From DATNPH01 sp036703315 (lineage in GTDB: Bacteria > Cyanobacteriota > Cyanobacteriia > Cyanobacteriales > Coleofasciculaceae), in NCBI GenBank assembly GCA_036703315.1, contig DATNPH010000055.1, forward strand, positions 20,110-84,109: a stretch of DNA of 64,000 bases, read 5' to 3'. Of this stretch, positions 35,801 to 44,128 are shown piece after piece. The notes below the pieces were generated by a model. It was not told the origin of the DNA. It did no database searches and saw only the letters and a list, made by a program, of their open reading frames with translations. Position numbers and translations under genes: made by a program. Positions within the stretch are counted from its first letter, which is position 1; each line of letters opens with the position of its first letter.

Positions 35801-36198
35801 ACGCAACCCGTTTTTAGGAATCTCTCGAAATTTTCCTGAAAGATCGCAGTGCTTTCTGGAGTAAGCAGATCAGTAATCTTGAGCTTACCAATGACTTGCT
35901 CTCGGCTGTAACCTAACCAATTTAGTTCTGTATCATTAATGGCAAGAAAATTACCATCTTTATCTATAGAGTGATACCCACAAGGAGCATTATTGTATAG
36001 GTCTTGATAGCTGGCTTCTGCTTGCTGACACTTAGTGAGTTGGCGATTCGACAGATAGTAAACCAACGCCATTAGGGACATACTTAGGCTGTAGCAGAAG
36101 AGCACGCTCACACTCATCCGGCTAGCCTGTAGCATAGAACCCAAGGAAATTAGCAAGCCTAAGCTGAATACGCTTTTAATAGCTAAGTTTTCTTTCAA
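29815..36198 (-). CDS. Giant sensor histidine kinase with 12 PAS domains and one GAF
   Basis: 2127 residues. Two N-terminal hydrophobic helices (about 10-48) are followed by ten successive PAS/PAC modules (about 65-1400), each closing with an ITxRKxxE-type linker. A GAF domain (about 1450-1600), two more PAS domains, HisKA (FISVVSHELRTPL) and HATPase_c (NLLGNAIKFSS, IRDQGRGIP, GGTGLGLAI) complete it. Several PAS units have W-rich PAS_3 features (TWDWNV, IWDWNV). The start is a TTG with GAGAAG upstream. An insertion of about 30 residues with Arg/Ser-rich sequence lies before the G1 box. There is no receiver in the protein; the overlapping REC gene supplies one. The signal is unknown; redox or light is possible. 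Confidence 0.93.
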   Translation of the reverse strand: MKENLAIKSVFSLGLLISLGSMLQASRMSVSVLFCYSLSMSLMALVYYLSNRQLTKCQQAEASYQDLYNNAPCGYHSIDKDGNFLAINDTELNWLGYSREQVIGKLKITDLLTPESTAIFQENFERFLKTGCVQDLELQLIRKDGTILSVLVNATAIQDAIGNVVATRTTVFDITQRKHVEQMLRKSEERFRLAVDNIPDGFVIYDEKRRLQFVNAEGLRRAGLPLEALLGSTDEDMYPPEVADNYLPTLQYAIETRTTQTTECTITLPITGTFSVVVTYVPLLDEKGELYQILGITHDITARKQAEAALAASEKRLRTIIEAEPQCVKVLALDGTIQEMNAAGLAMIEADDLQQVIGQPADVLVVPQHRHLFKALNQQASQGKPGTLEFEIVGLKGTHRWLESYAVPLPNEQNEIIGVLGITRDITAHKQAEEDLRQSEEQLRLALEATQMGTWDWNVLTNQIKWSSGHEQVFGLGVGSFDGKYETFDACLHPEDRDALNQVVNRARLEQQDFHHEYRVVWPDGSIHWVEGKGKFFYDQTGQTVRMRGTVIEISDRKRDEEQLRLLESVVLNTNDAVLITEAEPIDLPGPRIVYANDAFTRLTGYSLEEVLGQTPRLLQGAKTDHATLAQIRAALQTWQPIRIDLINYRKDGSEFWVDLSLVPVANEQGWFTHWISVQRDISDRKQTEVALQLSEERFRRAILDAPLPIILYAEDGEVLQLNSAWTELTGYTHQEIPTLADWTKKAYGDSQEFVGADIDHLYSLNRRVAQGESTVTTHDGEIRIWEFYSAPLGKLPDGRRQAISMALDITDRKLAEAELQQSEEKFRQLAENIDQVFWMSNGTRSEILYVSPAYEQIWRRRCETLYTNPQSFLDAIHPDDQQWMIANLESNGTQPFDVEYRIVQPDGCVRWIRDRGFPIQNEFGEVYRRAGIAQDITAQKHSEAVLRQVNEQLEIRVAQRTAELQQANERLQRAYQRLQFHVENTPLAFIEWNCEFRVINWSKQAENMFGWQIEEVLGNHPNNWRFVYEQDLAQVNDIMKDLANGSQPRNLSDNRNYTKNGKVIDCEWYNSALFDESGNLVSILSLVQDVTDRKRAEEALRESEERWQLAIRGSNDGIWDWNVKTDDTFFSARWKEMLGYEDHEIANHSDEWIKRIHPDDLEQVRQHYQDHLAGKTPFYRVEYRLRCKDETYKWILTKAQALWDENGNPVRLTGFHTDISDRKWAEDALRESQQQLQAILDNSPTIIYLTDTHNRMLLVNRRYENLFNVTREQIVGKTIHEIWSPEVANMFVENNRKVIKKGTPIEVEEVVPHEDELHTYITIKFALHDANGVPYAVCGISTDITDRKQVEEALRQSYDELEIRVHRRTMELFKANEELKMENAERKRVEAELKTRARQQAAVAELGQQALAGKQLDRLMNQAVVQITQILKVEYCKVLELLPDSQSLLLRAGMGWKEGLVGQATVSVGSDSQAGYTLLSSEPVVVEDLRKEVRFHGPCLLHEHRVVSGLSVIIPGQERPYGVLGAHTTRQRKFTEDDVHFLQATANVLATTINRQQAEAALRRAHNELEIRVQERTKDLAKANLELQQKIIERQQAEEERAKLIAILEATPDIVASVSVDQRAHYLNSAARKLFGLSENEDCANFTVSDVYPEWAYQLIRKEGLPAVMRDGVWVGETAFLSHDGREIPVSQLLIAHKSPEGKVKLISTVARDITQQKKIAATLLESERRWRSLLENVRLVVVGLDNHGKVEYVNPCFLDLVGYTKEEIIGKDWFETFLPSHLRHRGQNNFLELLEQEFYNIHNQSIILTKTGEEKVIAWNNTLLQDLHGYVIGTLSIGEDITERQVIERMKDEFISVVSHELRTPLTSIHGALNLLSSGLVNTDSDKGRRVIEIAAESAERLVRLVNDILELERLESGKISLSKQTCNAAELMRQATDMMQVMANRAGITLSISPQVIQLEVDPDRIIQVLTNLLGNAIKFSSQGSTVWLTVELQEAPNSGFAVHCLPNSERHRAREREFTPSSSRSYFRDKPKQIVFQIRDQGRGIPADKLESIFERFHQVDASDSRKKGGTGLGLAICRSIVQQHGGRIWVESTLGEGSSFCFTLPGSTVKDKNYDDQANLGD

Positions 36199-36350
36199 GG
36201 GAGCTTCTCATGAAGGTGAGTTCGTGCTATGGGAGCCTTTCACTATTGTCTTCCAAACCAAAGGTCTTATTAGGGTGAATTATCAAGATTTTATGTTTGG
36301 TATGCTTAGTCTTAAGCTGCCTAGGTTTTAACTTGCATTGGTAAAATTAG

Positions 36351-38285
36351 TCAGCTGTTCAATTTCCGCAGTTTTTGCCGAATCTTAATTCGCTCCAGTC
36401 GATTGAGTACACGAGCAACTAACTCTGGTCCTACAACTGGTTTACTCACGTAATCATCTGCACCGACTCTAAATACTCGATGTACTGTTTCACTATCGAT
36501 GTAGGCTGAGAGAAACAGTACTGGCAACTCACTCCATCGGGGATCATGGCGTACCACTTGGCACAAGTCAATACCGCTCAACTCTGGCATTTCTATATCT
36601 AGAATTAGCAAATCGGGTTTAGACTGCTCCAGTACAGTCCAAAACTGCTTTGGGTCGTCTAGCAGAGTTAGGTTAAATGCCCAAGGCTCTAGTAATGTAC
36701 GCAAAAAATCTAGTAATTGAGGATCATCGTCCACAATCAACAGCTTCGCTTCAGGAGTAGTTGACTGTTGCAGGACTTGAGCGATCGCTTCTATGACTTC
36801 CACAGGAGAGATCGGTTTTTGTAAAAAGCCCCGTCCACCCATGCGGGCAACTTTGATGCGATCAGCAAAATTCTCCTTAGCAGTAAACACCACTACAGGT
36901 ATGGGGGACTGATCAGTGGTTAATTCCTCTAACAGTCCGAATCCATTCTCTGGCGAGTCGGAAAAGCACAGATCGAGTAGCACAACATCGGGTCGAGATT
37001 GGGAAAGAGCCTCCCTAGCTTGGGAGAGATTGAGAGCTACCTCGGCTTGTATTCCCCTAGTTTTAGCCTCACTAATTAATGCCATGGCTAGTGCCATATC
37101 ATCATCAACGACTAACATTCGCGGGGTTCGATTTACGGTCAGAGGTTGAGGTAGAGACTTGGCAGACAACGTGTTTTCCGACGCCATAGTTGTCAGCGGT
37201 TGTTCCAGTGCTTGCCGCAATGCTACAACCAATCCAGATAGATTCTCCTGAACTTGGCTCAGCTTTTCCTCCGCTTGAAACATCTGTTCAATTTCACGAG
37301 ATAGGTAACAAGCTTTGCTCAACCCAAAACTACCCAACGACCCTGCCAGTGTGTGAGCTTCCCGTTGTGCTCGCTGCCGTAAGTCTTCGCCAAGAGTGCC
37401 TTGCCGCAAAGCCGTTACAGCTTGCTCTAAGACTGTAACGCGATCGCTGTACTTGTCCTTGAACTTTTGCCAAACAGCAATCAGTTCTGCGGGAATTTGT
37501 ACCTGGGTCTGATCAGGTACAATGACTCGAAAAGAAGCAACGAGTGAAGTGTTAGTAGTTTCCTTATCCTGTACAGGCAGATCTACGGATGTGTTCCTAA
37601 TGTCTTCCAACTCTCTTGATTTGAGCCGATACCCCAGTCCGTAGACTGTCTCAATCAAGTCAGCAGCGGCTCCGGCTTTTTTAAGCTTTTGCCGTAAACT
37701 CTTGATGTGTGCTCTGACAGCATTCTCTGTCGGAGGTTCATCAAACGACCACAGATGATCCAGCAGAGCGCTTTGGCTGAAGATCCGCTGAGGATTTCGT
37801 AAGAAAAGCTCAAGGAGAGAGTATTCCTTAGCCGTTAGACGCAACAGTTGCCCATCATAAGTGACTTCGCAGTTACCGGGGTCAAGCCGCAATTTGCCCC
37901 ACTCAAGCATCGGTGTCGCCGATGAACTGTCTCGCCGCAACAGAGCCCGAATTCGAGCGAATAACTCATGCAAATCGAAGGGCTTAATTACATAATCATC
38001 GGCTCCAGCATCTAATCCCTTAACCTTCTGGGCACTGGTGCTTTGAGCCGTCAGCAGCAGAACAGGAGTGCGATCGCCCTCTTGCCTTAGCTGTTTGCAA
38101 AAGCTAATACCATCCAGCTTCGGCAGCATCCAATCCAGCAAAATCAAATCGTACTCAAATGCTTCTGCCAGATCCCAACCTTCCTGACCGTCAGTTGCCA
38201 GATCAACTAGATAATGCTGAGTTGTAAGAGCATCCTTAAGCATTTCAGCAAGGCTTTCATCGTCTTCTACTAGCAGAATTCTCAC
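36351..38285 (-). CDS. Composite response regulator: REC-wHTH-HPt-REC-REC
   Basis: 644 residues from a GTG. REC1 (1-118, Asp51) joins an OmpR/PhoB-type winged helix (about 128-222; RLTAKEYSLLELFLRNPQRIFS, VRAHIKSLRQKLKK, TVYGLGYRL). A histidine phosphotransfer domain follows (about 265-365) with His311 in REAHTLAGSLGSFGL. REC2 (about 388-505) has Asp438 in VVLLDL; REC3 (about 514-640) has Asp563 in LLILDIEMP. It can thus receive phosphate, pass it through its own HPt and bind DNA. It lies between the cyclase-kinase and the giant kinase, all on the minus strand, 152 bp from each. OmpR-type domains bind 10-11-bp-spaced direct repeats, such as the boxes found downstream. Confidence 0.93.
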   Translation of the reverse strand: MRILLVEDDESLAEMLKDALTTQHYLVDLATDGQEGWDLAEAFEYDLILLDWMLPKLDGISFCKQLRQEGDRTPVLLLTAQSTSAQKVKGLDAGADDYVIKPFDLHELFARIRALLRRDSSSATPMLEWGKLRLDPGNCEVTYDGQLLRLTAKEYSLLELFLRNPQRIFSQSALLDHLWSFDEPPTENAVRAHIKSLRQKLKKAGAAADLIETVYGLGYRLKSRELEDIRNTSVDLPVQDKETTNTSLVASFRVIVPDQTQVQIPAELIAVWQKFKDKYSDRVTVLEQAVTALRQGTLGEDLRQRAQREAHTLAGSLGSFGLSKACYLSREIEQMFQAEEKLSQVQENLSGLVVALRQALEQPLTTMASENTLSAKSLPQPLTVNRTPRMLVVDDDMALAMALISEAKTRGIQAEVALNLSQAREALSQSRPDVVLLDLCFSDSPENGFGLLEELTTDQSPIPVVVFTAKENFADRIKVARMGGRGFLQKPISPVEVIEAIAQVLQQSTTPEAKLLIVDDDPQLLDFLRTLLEPWAFNLTLLDDPKQFWTVLEQSKPDLLILDIEMPELSGIDLCQVVRHDPRWSELPVLFLSAYIDSETVHRVFRVGADDYVSKPVVGPELVARVLNRLERIKIRQKLRKLNS

Positions 38286-38409
38286 GGTGCTCTAGTAGTC
38301 CTCAATAACTAGCTGACCGCAGCATAACATTTGATTCGACCTCAGGCGAAAACCTTAAGCAAATAACTGGGGAATTGGGAAGAGACATTTATCATCTGAT
38401 GACTAATGG

Positions 38410-38444
38410 CTACTAACTACTAACCACTAACTACTAACTAATGA
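38410..38444. repeat. Heptamer array CTACTAA at the end of the cyclase gene
   Basis: Five seven-base units run in phase: CTACTAA, CTACTAA, CCACTAA, CTACTAA, CTAATGA. The last unit includes the stop codon of the minus-strand cyclase gene (38438-38440). Most of the 152-bp gap before the composite regulator is thus repeat DNA. Confidence 0.8.
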
Positions 38445-41400
38445 CTACGTCCCTCTGGTTTGACTGAAAAGGTGAGAACAGTCTCATCAACACCTTTGAG
38501 TTCAAGGGGACGGAACCTGATAACATCATCTCCTAGATAGTCCGCTACGGCAGCTGAGACGAGAATGGTATTAGGTTCGGCAGCTTCTTGCAACCGCGAG
38601 GCAATGTTAACGGAAGGACCGATGGCTGTGTAGTCTGACCGTTCCTTACCTCCAAACATCCCCACCACAGCAGTTCCTTGATGAATGCCACAACGAAATC
38701 GCACAGGGCGTAAACCGTTTTCCCCAACAATGCCTTGCTCTTGCCAACGTTGATTAAGTTCCTTTAAGGAACGTAGCATTTGCCGTGCTGCGGTGACAGC
38801 TCGTCGCACTTGCTCATTTGGGGTGAGTTCCTCAGGAGCGCCGAAAATCGCTAAAATCCCATCTCCCATGAACTTATCAACAGTGCCCCCATTATCAAAC
38901 ACAGCATGGGTCATCGATTCGAGGTACTCATTGAGCAACTCTGCCACCCGACGGGCTCGCAATGTGTTCGCTAATTGGGTAAAGCCCACAATATCACTAA
39001 ATAAAGTCGTAATCAGGCGAGGTTCTGGACTCAAATCCAGTTCTAGTTCACCCCTTGCTGCCCTTTGCACCATTGCCGGAGGCAGAAAGCGCTTGAGCAC
39101 CGACTCGGTCAGGTAAGTATTCAACTCGACGACTCGTCGCTCATTTGCCTTGAGTGCAAGGAGATTTCTGGTTTCTGCCAACAATTCCCGGTCATTGAAG
39201 GGCTTAGAGAGGTATGCATCTGCTCCGTTTTCAGTTCCCTCAATCCGGCTTGCTTCATCGGCTTTAGCTGTTAGTAGGATAATCGGTGTTCCTTGCAACT
39301 CTGCTGAGGTACGAATCCTGCGAATCAGATCCAGACCCGATACCACTGGCATCATCAAATCTGTCACGATCAGTTGAGGATGACGCTCTTGGGCAATCTG
39401 GAATCCTTCTTGCCCATTTCGAGCCAGCAAAACTCGATAACCTTCTTGCCGCAGAATGCGGGAGACATAGTCTCGTAAATCTCGGTTATCGTCTACTACC
39501 AAAATTGATGATGTATTGGGGCGGTGGGACGAGGGGGTAACAGGGAGAGAGGGTGTTACCGATAGCGTTAGTGAACCGTTAGTCAGGTTAGGAGCGTCAG
39601 CGGGACGAAGTTCGGGGATGAAGGTTGGTTCCCCGTTGTGAGTTGGAGTCGAGAAATTCTCCCTTTGTGTGTCTATCTCTGTCTCTGTTTCTTCCTCCCG
39701 TGGGGAGTCGATATCGAGATCGGCTAATTCCACAGTGGCACGACTGGACTGAATTTCTGTGGCAACTTCCAGTACCTGCTCCAGTGGTAGGTGAGATATT
39801 CCTGTTGGTAGCCAAAGAGTGAACGTTGTGCCTTCTGAGTAAACTGAGTCTACAGAGATTTGACCTCCGTGGAGTTCCACGAGTTCTTTCACCAAGGCAA
39901 GTCCTAGACCACTACCTTCATGGCTACGGTTAACTGACCCTTCTGCCTGTCGGAACCGCTCAAATAAATGGGGAATTTGTTCCTTACGAATGCCAATGCC
40001 CGTGTCTATAATCTGCATCCGGACATGGTCTCCTGCCGGTTCTACTTTGACAGTTATATCTCCTCCGGAGGGAGTGAATTTCACAGCATTCGACAGGAGG
40101 TTATAAAGCACCTTGTCAAATTTTTCCAAATCTAAATAAACTGACTCACAGGGTGTAAGCCGGGTTGAGATCGCGATGCTCTTTCTCTGGGAGTAGGGTC
40201 GAAAGGTTTCGACAACTTGATTAACAAACTTTACAATGTCACACGGACGAAAGCTGGCTTGCATGCGACCAGCGTCGAGTCTCTGTATATCGAGGAGCTG
40301 GTTGACTAATCGTAATAAGCGTCGGGAATTGCGCAAAGCGATTTTACTCTGCTCGTAGGGCAAACTCTTTCTCTGCTCCACCACTGACTCCAGTGGCCCA
40401 ATCATCAGGGTTAGGGGTGTCCGAAATTCGTGAGAAACATTCTGGAAAAACTCGGTTTTCTGCCGATCTAATTCCATCAACCGCTCAGCTTGCTGCCGTG
40501 TTTTCTGATAGAGACGCGACTGGTGAACCGCGATCGCCGCCTGGGATGCCACGGCTTGTGCTAAGTCAACTTCTGACGGAAGCCACTTGCGAGGTGTATT
40601 AGTTTGGCGCAGCGAAATGCTGCCAATAATCTTGCCATCTGAAAGTAACGGCACTACCATCAGTGCCCGAGCCGGTTGGCGCAGCGGCAGGTCAAACCCA
40701 TTCATTTGCGGATAACGCTTCAGATCATCGAGTACCACTGGTTGTTGTGTATGCACAAGCTGCTGTAGTACTGGATTACCGGCAATAGGGACAATTGACT
40801 GAGGCAGCTGGCTAGAGGCAGAGTTGTTATTCCATATCTCCAGATCTAGGCTTGGCTCTCCCGTGCTAGTATCATCTCCTAAGACTTGTGCTGAATTTCC
40901 GTCATACAAGCCAACACATTGGACAAATTCATCCTCTTCTCTCCACAGAGATAGAACACAGCCATCAACCTTGAGCGCTTGTCCTAATTTTTGAGTAATT
41001 GCTGTGAAAATCTCTTGCGGGTCTAAGCTAGAGCGGATAGCATTTGTGATCGTGTTCACTAGTGATTGCTGTTTTGCCAAAGCACGCACTTGCTCATACG
41101 CCCGCGCTTGGGAGAGAGCGAGAGCTGCTTGATCGGCGACCATTACAACCAGCTGAGTTTCGTCATCCTGCCAAGTGTAGGGTTCACCACACTGATGCAA
41201 TGCTAGTACCGCCACCAACTCTTGTTGACTAATCAGTGGCACCACCAGGGTTGAGCGAATACCAAGCTGTTGGTAAGCGCTTAGCCTATCGGCATATTTG
41301 GCTGCTGGCGCACTCGGCTCCGCCAAAGCTCTTTCTCTCTCTTCTGGTTGTAGAGCACCAAAACGCTCATCTGTCAATACATCGTTGATCACTTCAACAT

Positions 41401-42190
41401 CACGGGTTTCCCACACCGTCTGTTCTAAAAGTGAGGAGTAGGATGGCAGGGCTGGATCTAAAAGCGGGGGTATCGGAGAAGAAAGTTCCAGGGGATTAGA
41501 ACTGATATCAACTCCATTTCCCATCGTTTCTATCAACCCCTCAGTCCCACCGCGAAGCGATCCTGGTTTTTTCTGATAAACGAATGATTCGTCTACCAAC
41601 TGCCCATCTTGAAAGGGTCGCAAAATACAGACATCTATCTCCAGAAGATGACCCACTGATTCAACAATTCTTTGAAGGATCTGCTTTAAGGGAGAGCCCC
41701 CACTTCGCCCATACTGGGCGTTACGAATCGTATTAATAACAGTATTGAGTAGCGTTTCCCGGCGAAGGGCACGGAATAGTTCCTTGGTGCGAACCTTGAG
41801 GACGTTATGAGTATCCATGGCTTGCCGCACCACTGCCCTAAGTTCATCGGCGTTCCAGGGTTTAGTGACGTACTTGAACACCTTACCCGCGTTGATTGCC
41901 TCTACTAGGTCTTCAACATCGGTGTATCCGGTCAAGATAATCCGGATGATATCAGGGTATTGGGCCGCGGTGAGGGCAAGAAACTCGACGCCGCTCATTA
42001 AAGGCATACGCTGATCGGAGATGATTACCGCTACATCCCCCTCCTTAGCTAAAACCTCTAGTGCAGCCGGCCCATTTTCTGCCCTCAATACTCTGTACTC
42101 TCGATGGAAAGTCCGATAAAGCAAGTCAAGATTGTCTGGCTCGTCATCGACGACCAGAAGTTTAGGCCTACTAGTTACTTGAGCTATCAT
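38438..42190 (-). CDS. cyaC: CyaC-type hybrid kinase-adenylate cyclase: REC-GAF-GAF-HK-REC-cyclase
   Basis: 1250 residues. An N-terminal REC (Asp59 in IISDQRMPL) is followed by two GAF domains (about 165-370 and 385-575). HisKA carries FFQNVSHEFRTPL; HATPase has NLLSNAVKFTP, IDTGIGI and GSGLGLAL. A second REC (SILVVDDNRDL, IVTDLMMP) precedes a class III cyclase domain (about 1050-1240): TLFSDIVGFT (metal Asp), VDKFMGDGILAIFG (Lys for adenine recognition, second metal Asp) and DYTAIGPSVNIASRL. The Lys and Asp/Thr pattern favours ATP over GTP. The architecture resembles CyaC of Anabaena and Spirulina, where phosphorelay stimulates cAMP synthesis. It is the promoter-proximal gene of the signalling island. 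Confidence 0.92.
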   Translation of the reverse strand: MIAQVTSRPKLLVVDDEPDNLDLLYRTFHREYRVLRAENGPAALEVLAKEGDVAVIISDQRMPLMSGVEFLALTAAQYPDIIRIILTGYTDVEDLVEAINAGKVFKYVTKPWNADELRAVVRQAMDTHNVLKVRTKELFRALRRETLLNTVINTIRNAQYGRSGGSPLKQILQRIVESVGHLLEIDVCILRPFQDGQLVDESFVYQKKPGSLRGGTEGLIETMGNGVDISSNPLELSSPIPPLLDPALPSYSSLLEQTVWETRDVEVINDVLTDERFGALQPEERERALAEPSAPAAKYADRLSAYQQLGIRSTLVVPLISQQELVAVLALHQCGEPYTWQDDETQLVVMVADQAALALSQARAYEQVRALAKQQSLVNTITNAIRSSLDPQEIFTAITQKLGQALKVDGCVLSLWREEDEFVQCVGLYDGNSAQVLGDDTSTGEPSLDLEIWNNNSASSQLPQSIVPIAGNPVLQQLVHTQQPVVLDDLKRYPQMNGFDLPLRQPARALMVVPLLSDGKIIGSISLRQTNTPRKWLPSEVDLAQAVASQAAIAVHQSRLYQKTRQQAERLMELDRQKTEFFQNVSHEFRTPLTLMIGPLESVVEQRKSLPYEQSKIALRNSRRLLRLVNQLLDIQRLDAGRMQASFRPCDIVKFVNQVVETFRPYSQRKSIAISTRLTPCESVYLDLEKFDKVLYNLLSNAVKFTPSGGDITVKVEPAGDHVRMQIIDTGIGIRKEQIPHLFERFRQAEGSVNRSHEGSGLGLALVKELVELHGGQISVDSVYSEGTTFTLWLPTGISHLPLEQVLEVATEIQSSRATVELADLDIDSPREEETETEIDTQRENFSTPTHNGEPTFIPELRPADAPNLTNGSLTLSVTPSLPVTPSSHRPNTSSILVVDDNRDLRDYVSRILRQEGYRVLLARNGQEGFQIAQERHPQLIVTDLMMPVVSGLDLIRRIRTSAELQGTPIILLTAKADEASRIEGTENGADAYLSKPFNDRELLAETRNLLALKANERRVVELNTYLTESVLKRFLPPAMVQRAARGELELDLSPEPRLITTLFSDIVGFTQLANTLRARRVAELLNEYLESMTHAVFDNGGTVDKFMGDGILAIFGAPEELTPNEQVRRAVTAARQMLRSLKELNQRWQEQGIVGENGLRPVRFRCGIHQGTAVVGMFGGKERSDYTAIGPSVNIASRLQEAAEPNTILVSAAVADYLGDDVIRFRPLELKGVDETVLTFSVKPEGRSH

Positions 42191-43065
42191 GCACCGCTCT
42201 CCTGCTGCCAGAGGGCTTGTCCGATCAAAACAGTCTTCACCAATTCACAGATTCTTCCCGCTCAGGATAGCTTGCTTGATGAGAAACCCGATCTAGATTT
42301 CTCAGTCCTCATTTTGATGCTAGCTTGCGTTGAGTATTACGACTCGTTGTGAGATATGACAGATCTGTAGATATGGTCGATGGTGCACCCCAATTGATTT
42401 TAATTTTTGTTTTCCAGTATGGTTAGTATCTTTTGGCAAGAGTTTGGTTAAAGGGTTGCCTACTGAGTGTATTTGTTGCTGCTTGCCTCTAACGCGATAC
42501 TCCGTTTCCAGAAAGCTACCTACCATCCCGAAGAACACTCAACGTCTCAAAATGGACGTTTATCTTCAGATATCTCACCGCAACTGGATTCCCCTTTATA
42601 AGTAAGCCATCTGCGCTCTCTAGTAGCGCGATCGCTTCACGCTGACTACATCCCTGTCACTCGTCCTCTAAGCCGCTCCGTTGGCGATCGCCGTTATTCG
42701 GAGCAGACCATTAGCCTAGCATTCCCATTCCCCATTCGGGGTTCGCCAAAGGCGTTGCCGTACTGCTTGAGCAGAAGCCGAATCGTCAGGTAGCCCTTCC
42801 CAAAGGGTAGGGATTGCCGAAGCGTCGGCTAGGGGGAGAACGCTAACAGGAGCGGAATGCTGCACTACTTGTACAATATTATCTTTATGGAATAAGCTGT
42901 CGTGTGTATGAGTGCAGCTATCTGCGACAGCGACTAAAAAAGACTTTCTGCCCAATTTAAAACCCGAATAGAAAAACAGTTTTTCAACCTGGCGTTTGTA
43001 AATTTTTGATATTTTGTTCACTGAGAACTGTTTTAACTGTTTTTTACCAAAATATTTTTGTGGTT
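42191..43065. other. Intergenic region with dispersed repeats, no supported gene
   Basis: 875 bp. A HIP1 octamer lies near 42630 and another near 42684. The stretch 42719-42765 (CCCCATTCGGGGTTCGCC, AAGGCGTTGCCG) is a palindromic repeat related to 21002-21021. A minus-strand frame 42716-43141 ends in this repeat and overlaps the acetyltransferase gene; it is rejected. Promoters of the divergent cyclase and acetyltransferase genes must lie here. Confidence 0.5.
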
Positions 43066-43701
43066 GTGAACCCCTGCTTCTCTTTCTTGACGCCCTACGA
43101 ACCAGTCCCTGCTGGTCAGGATGCCATTGCTGCCAGTACATCCCACTTCACCGTCCGTACCGCTCAAGCCCAGGATTTGAATACCCTATCGGAAATTTTG
43201 ACAGATAGCTTTCACCCTCGAACTGGGTTCATGCGTTGGGCTTACCCCATATTACGATTAGGGATTTACGAAGATTTGCGAAATCGGCTGCGTTGCGCCT
43301 CACCACATTACGTCTGTTTAGTTGCCGTCGCTGGGGTTTCTACAGTCGTCGGTTCCCGCGAAGAATTAGCTGGCACTGTAGAGATTGCGCTCCGCTCACC
43401 CCATTCTTGGCAACCTGGTGCCTTCCAGTATCCTTACATCTCTAACCTGGCAGTCAGCCAATCGCGTCGGCGGCAGGGAGTAGCCAGACAATTACTCCTT
43501 GCCTGTGAGCAAACAGCCCTAGAGTGGGGCTTTCAAGACCTCTACCTCCACGTACTGGAGAACAACTATCAGGCACGGCAGCTTTATCTCAAGACGGGAT
43601 ATTTACTGCAACAGGTTGAACCTAGCTACGGAGCTTGGCTGTTTGGACAGCCCAAACGCTTATTCTTACGGAAGCATTTGGGTCATCCCTCCATCGGCTA
43701 G
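43066..43701 (+). CDS. GNAT-family N-acetyltransferase
   Basis: About 212 residues from a GTG at 43066; the open frame extends to 43006, and the start is uncertain because no ribosome-binding site is visible. The domain begins at HFTVRTAQAQDLNTLSEIL. Motif A is VSQSRRRQGVARQLLLACEQTAL (acetyl-CoA pyrophosphate loop R/QxxGxG/A), and motif B is LHVLENNYQARQLYLKTGY. A conserved insert (FMRWAYPILRLGIYEDLRNRLR) marks a cyanobacterial subgroup of unknown substrate. The enzyme transfers acetyl from acetyl-CoA to an amine. It is monocistronic, followed by an AT-rich hairpin at 43834. Confidence 0.85.
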   Translation: MNPCFSFLTPYEPVPAGQDAIAASTSHFTVRTAQAQDLNTLSEILTDSFHPRTGFMRWAYPILRLGIYEDLRNRLRCASPHYVCLVAVAGVSTVVGSREELAGTVEIALRSPHSWQPGAFQYPYISNLAVSQSRRRQGVARQLLLACEQTALEWGFQDLYLHVLENNYQARQLYLKTGYLLQQVEPSYGAWLFGQPKRLFLRKHLGHPSIG

Positions 43702-44128
43702 AGGCTTTTTTCAGCTGATACAAAACCAACCTGACTACAGGCAGGGAGGAGAAACGTCAGAAAATGTTACTGGTTGAATGTAGTGTTACTTTAAGTTCGA
43801 CTTGGTATTCCACTACTCCTATTATTTCTTTAAATAATGTTGAAATTTGTTATAATTTTCAACATTATGCCTGATCATCTCTACTTAGGAATCTCCTAAA
43901 TGTGATCTTTCATGCACTCAAGCGGCATGCCATAAAATGGAGTGACAAGGTTGATGAGCAACAAAGGATACTGATTTTGAGGAAAGTTAGTAGTGACAAG
44001 TGACAACAGATGGTAAACTAAGCACCTCTTCTTGTGTGTCCTCAAAAACCTATATCAATTGAGTTTGCTAGCCGTGCTTTTGGTCTGGGTGCGTTATTGC
44101 TCCAAGAAATTAAGCAAGACGAATTGAG
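43702..44128. other. Intergenic region with a 12-bp perfect hairpin
   Basis: 427 bp. ATAATGTTGAAA (43834-43845) and TTTCAACATTAT (43857-43868) form a 12-bp perfect AT-rich stem with an 11-base loop, about 130 bp after the acetyltransferase stop. It could be a weak terminator or an operator. No gene is supported here. Confidence 0.55.

Noticed and set aside
42716..43141. Minus-strand frame of 141 codons before the acetyltransferase
   Set aside because: Its C terminus is encoded by a dispersed palindromic repeat and its N terminus overlaps the acetyltransferase gene.
43770..43830. GTTCGA motif resembling a tRNA T-loop
   Set aside because: No acceptor or anticodon stem can be formed around it.
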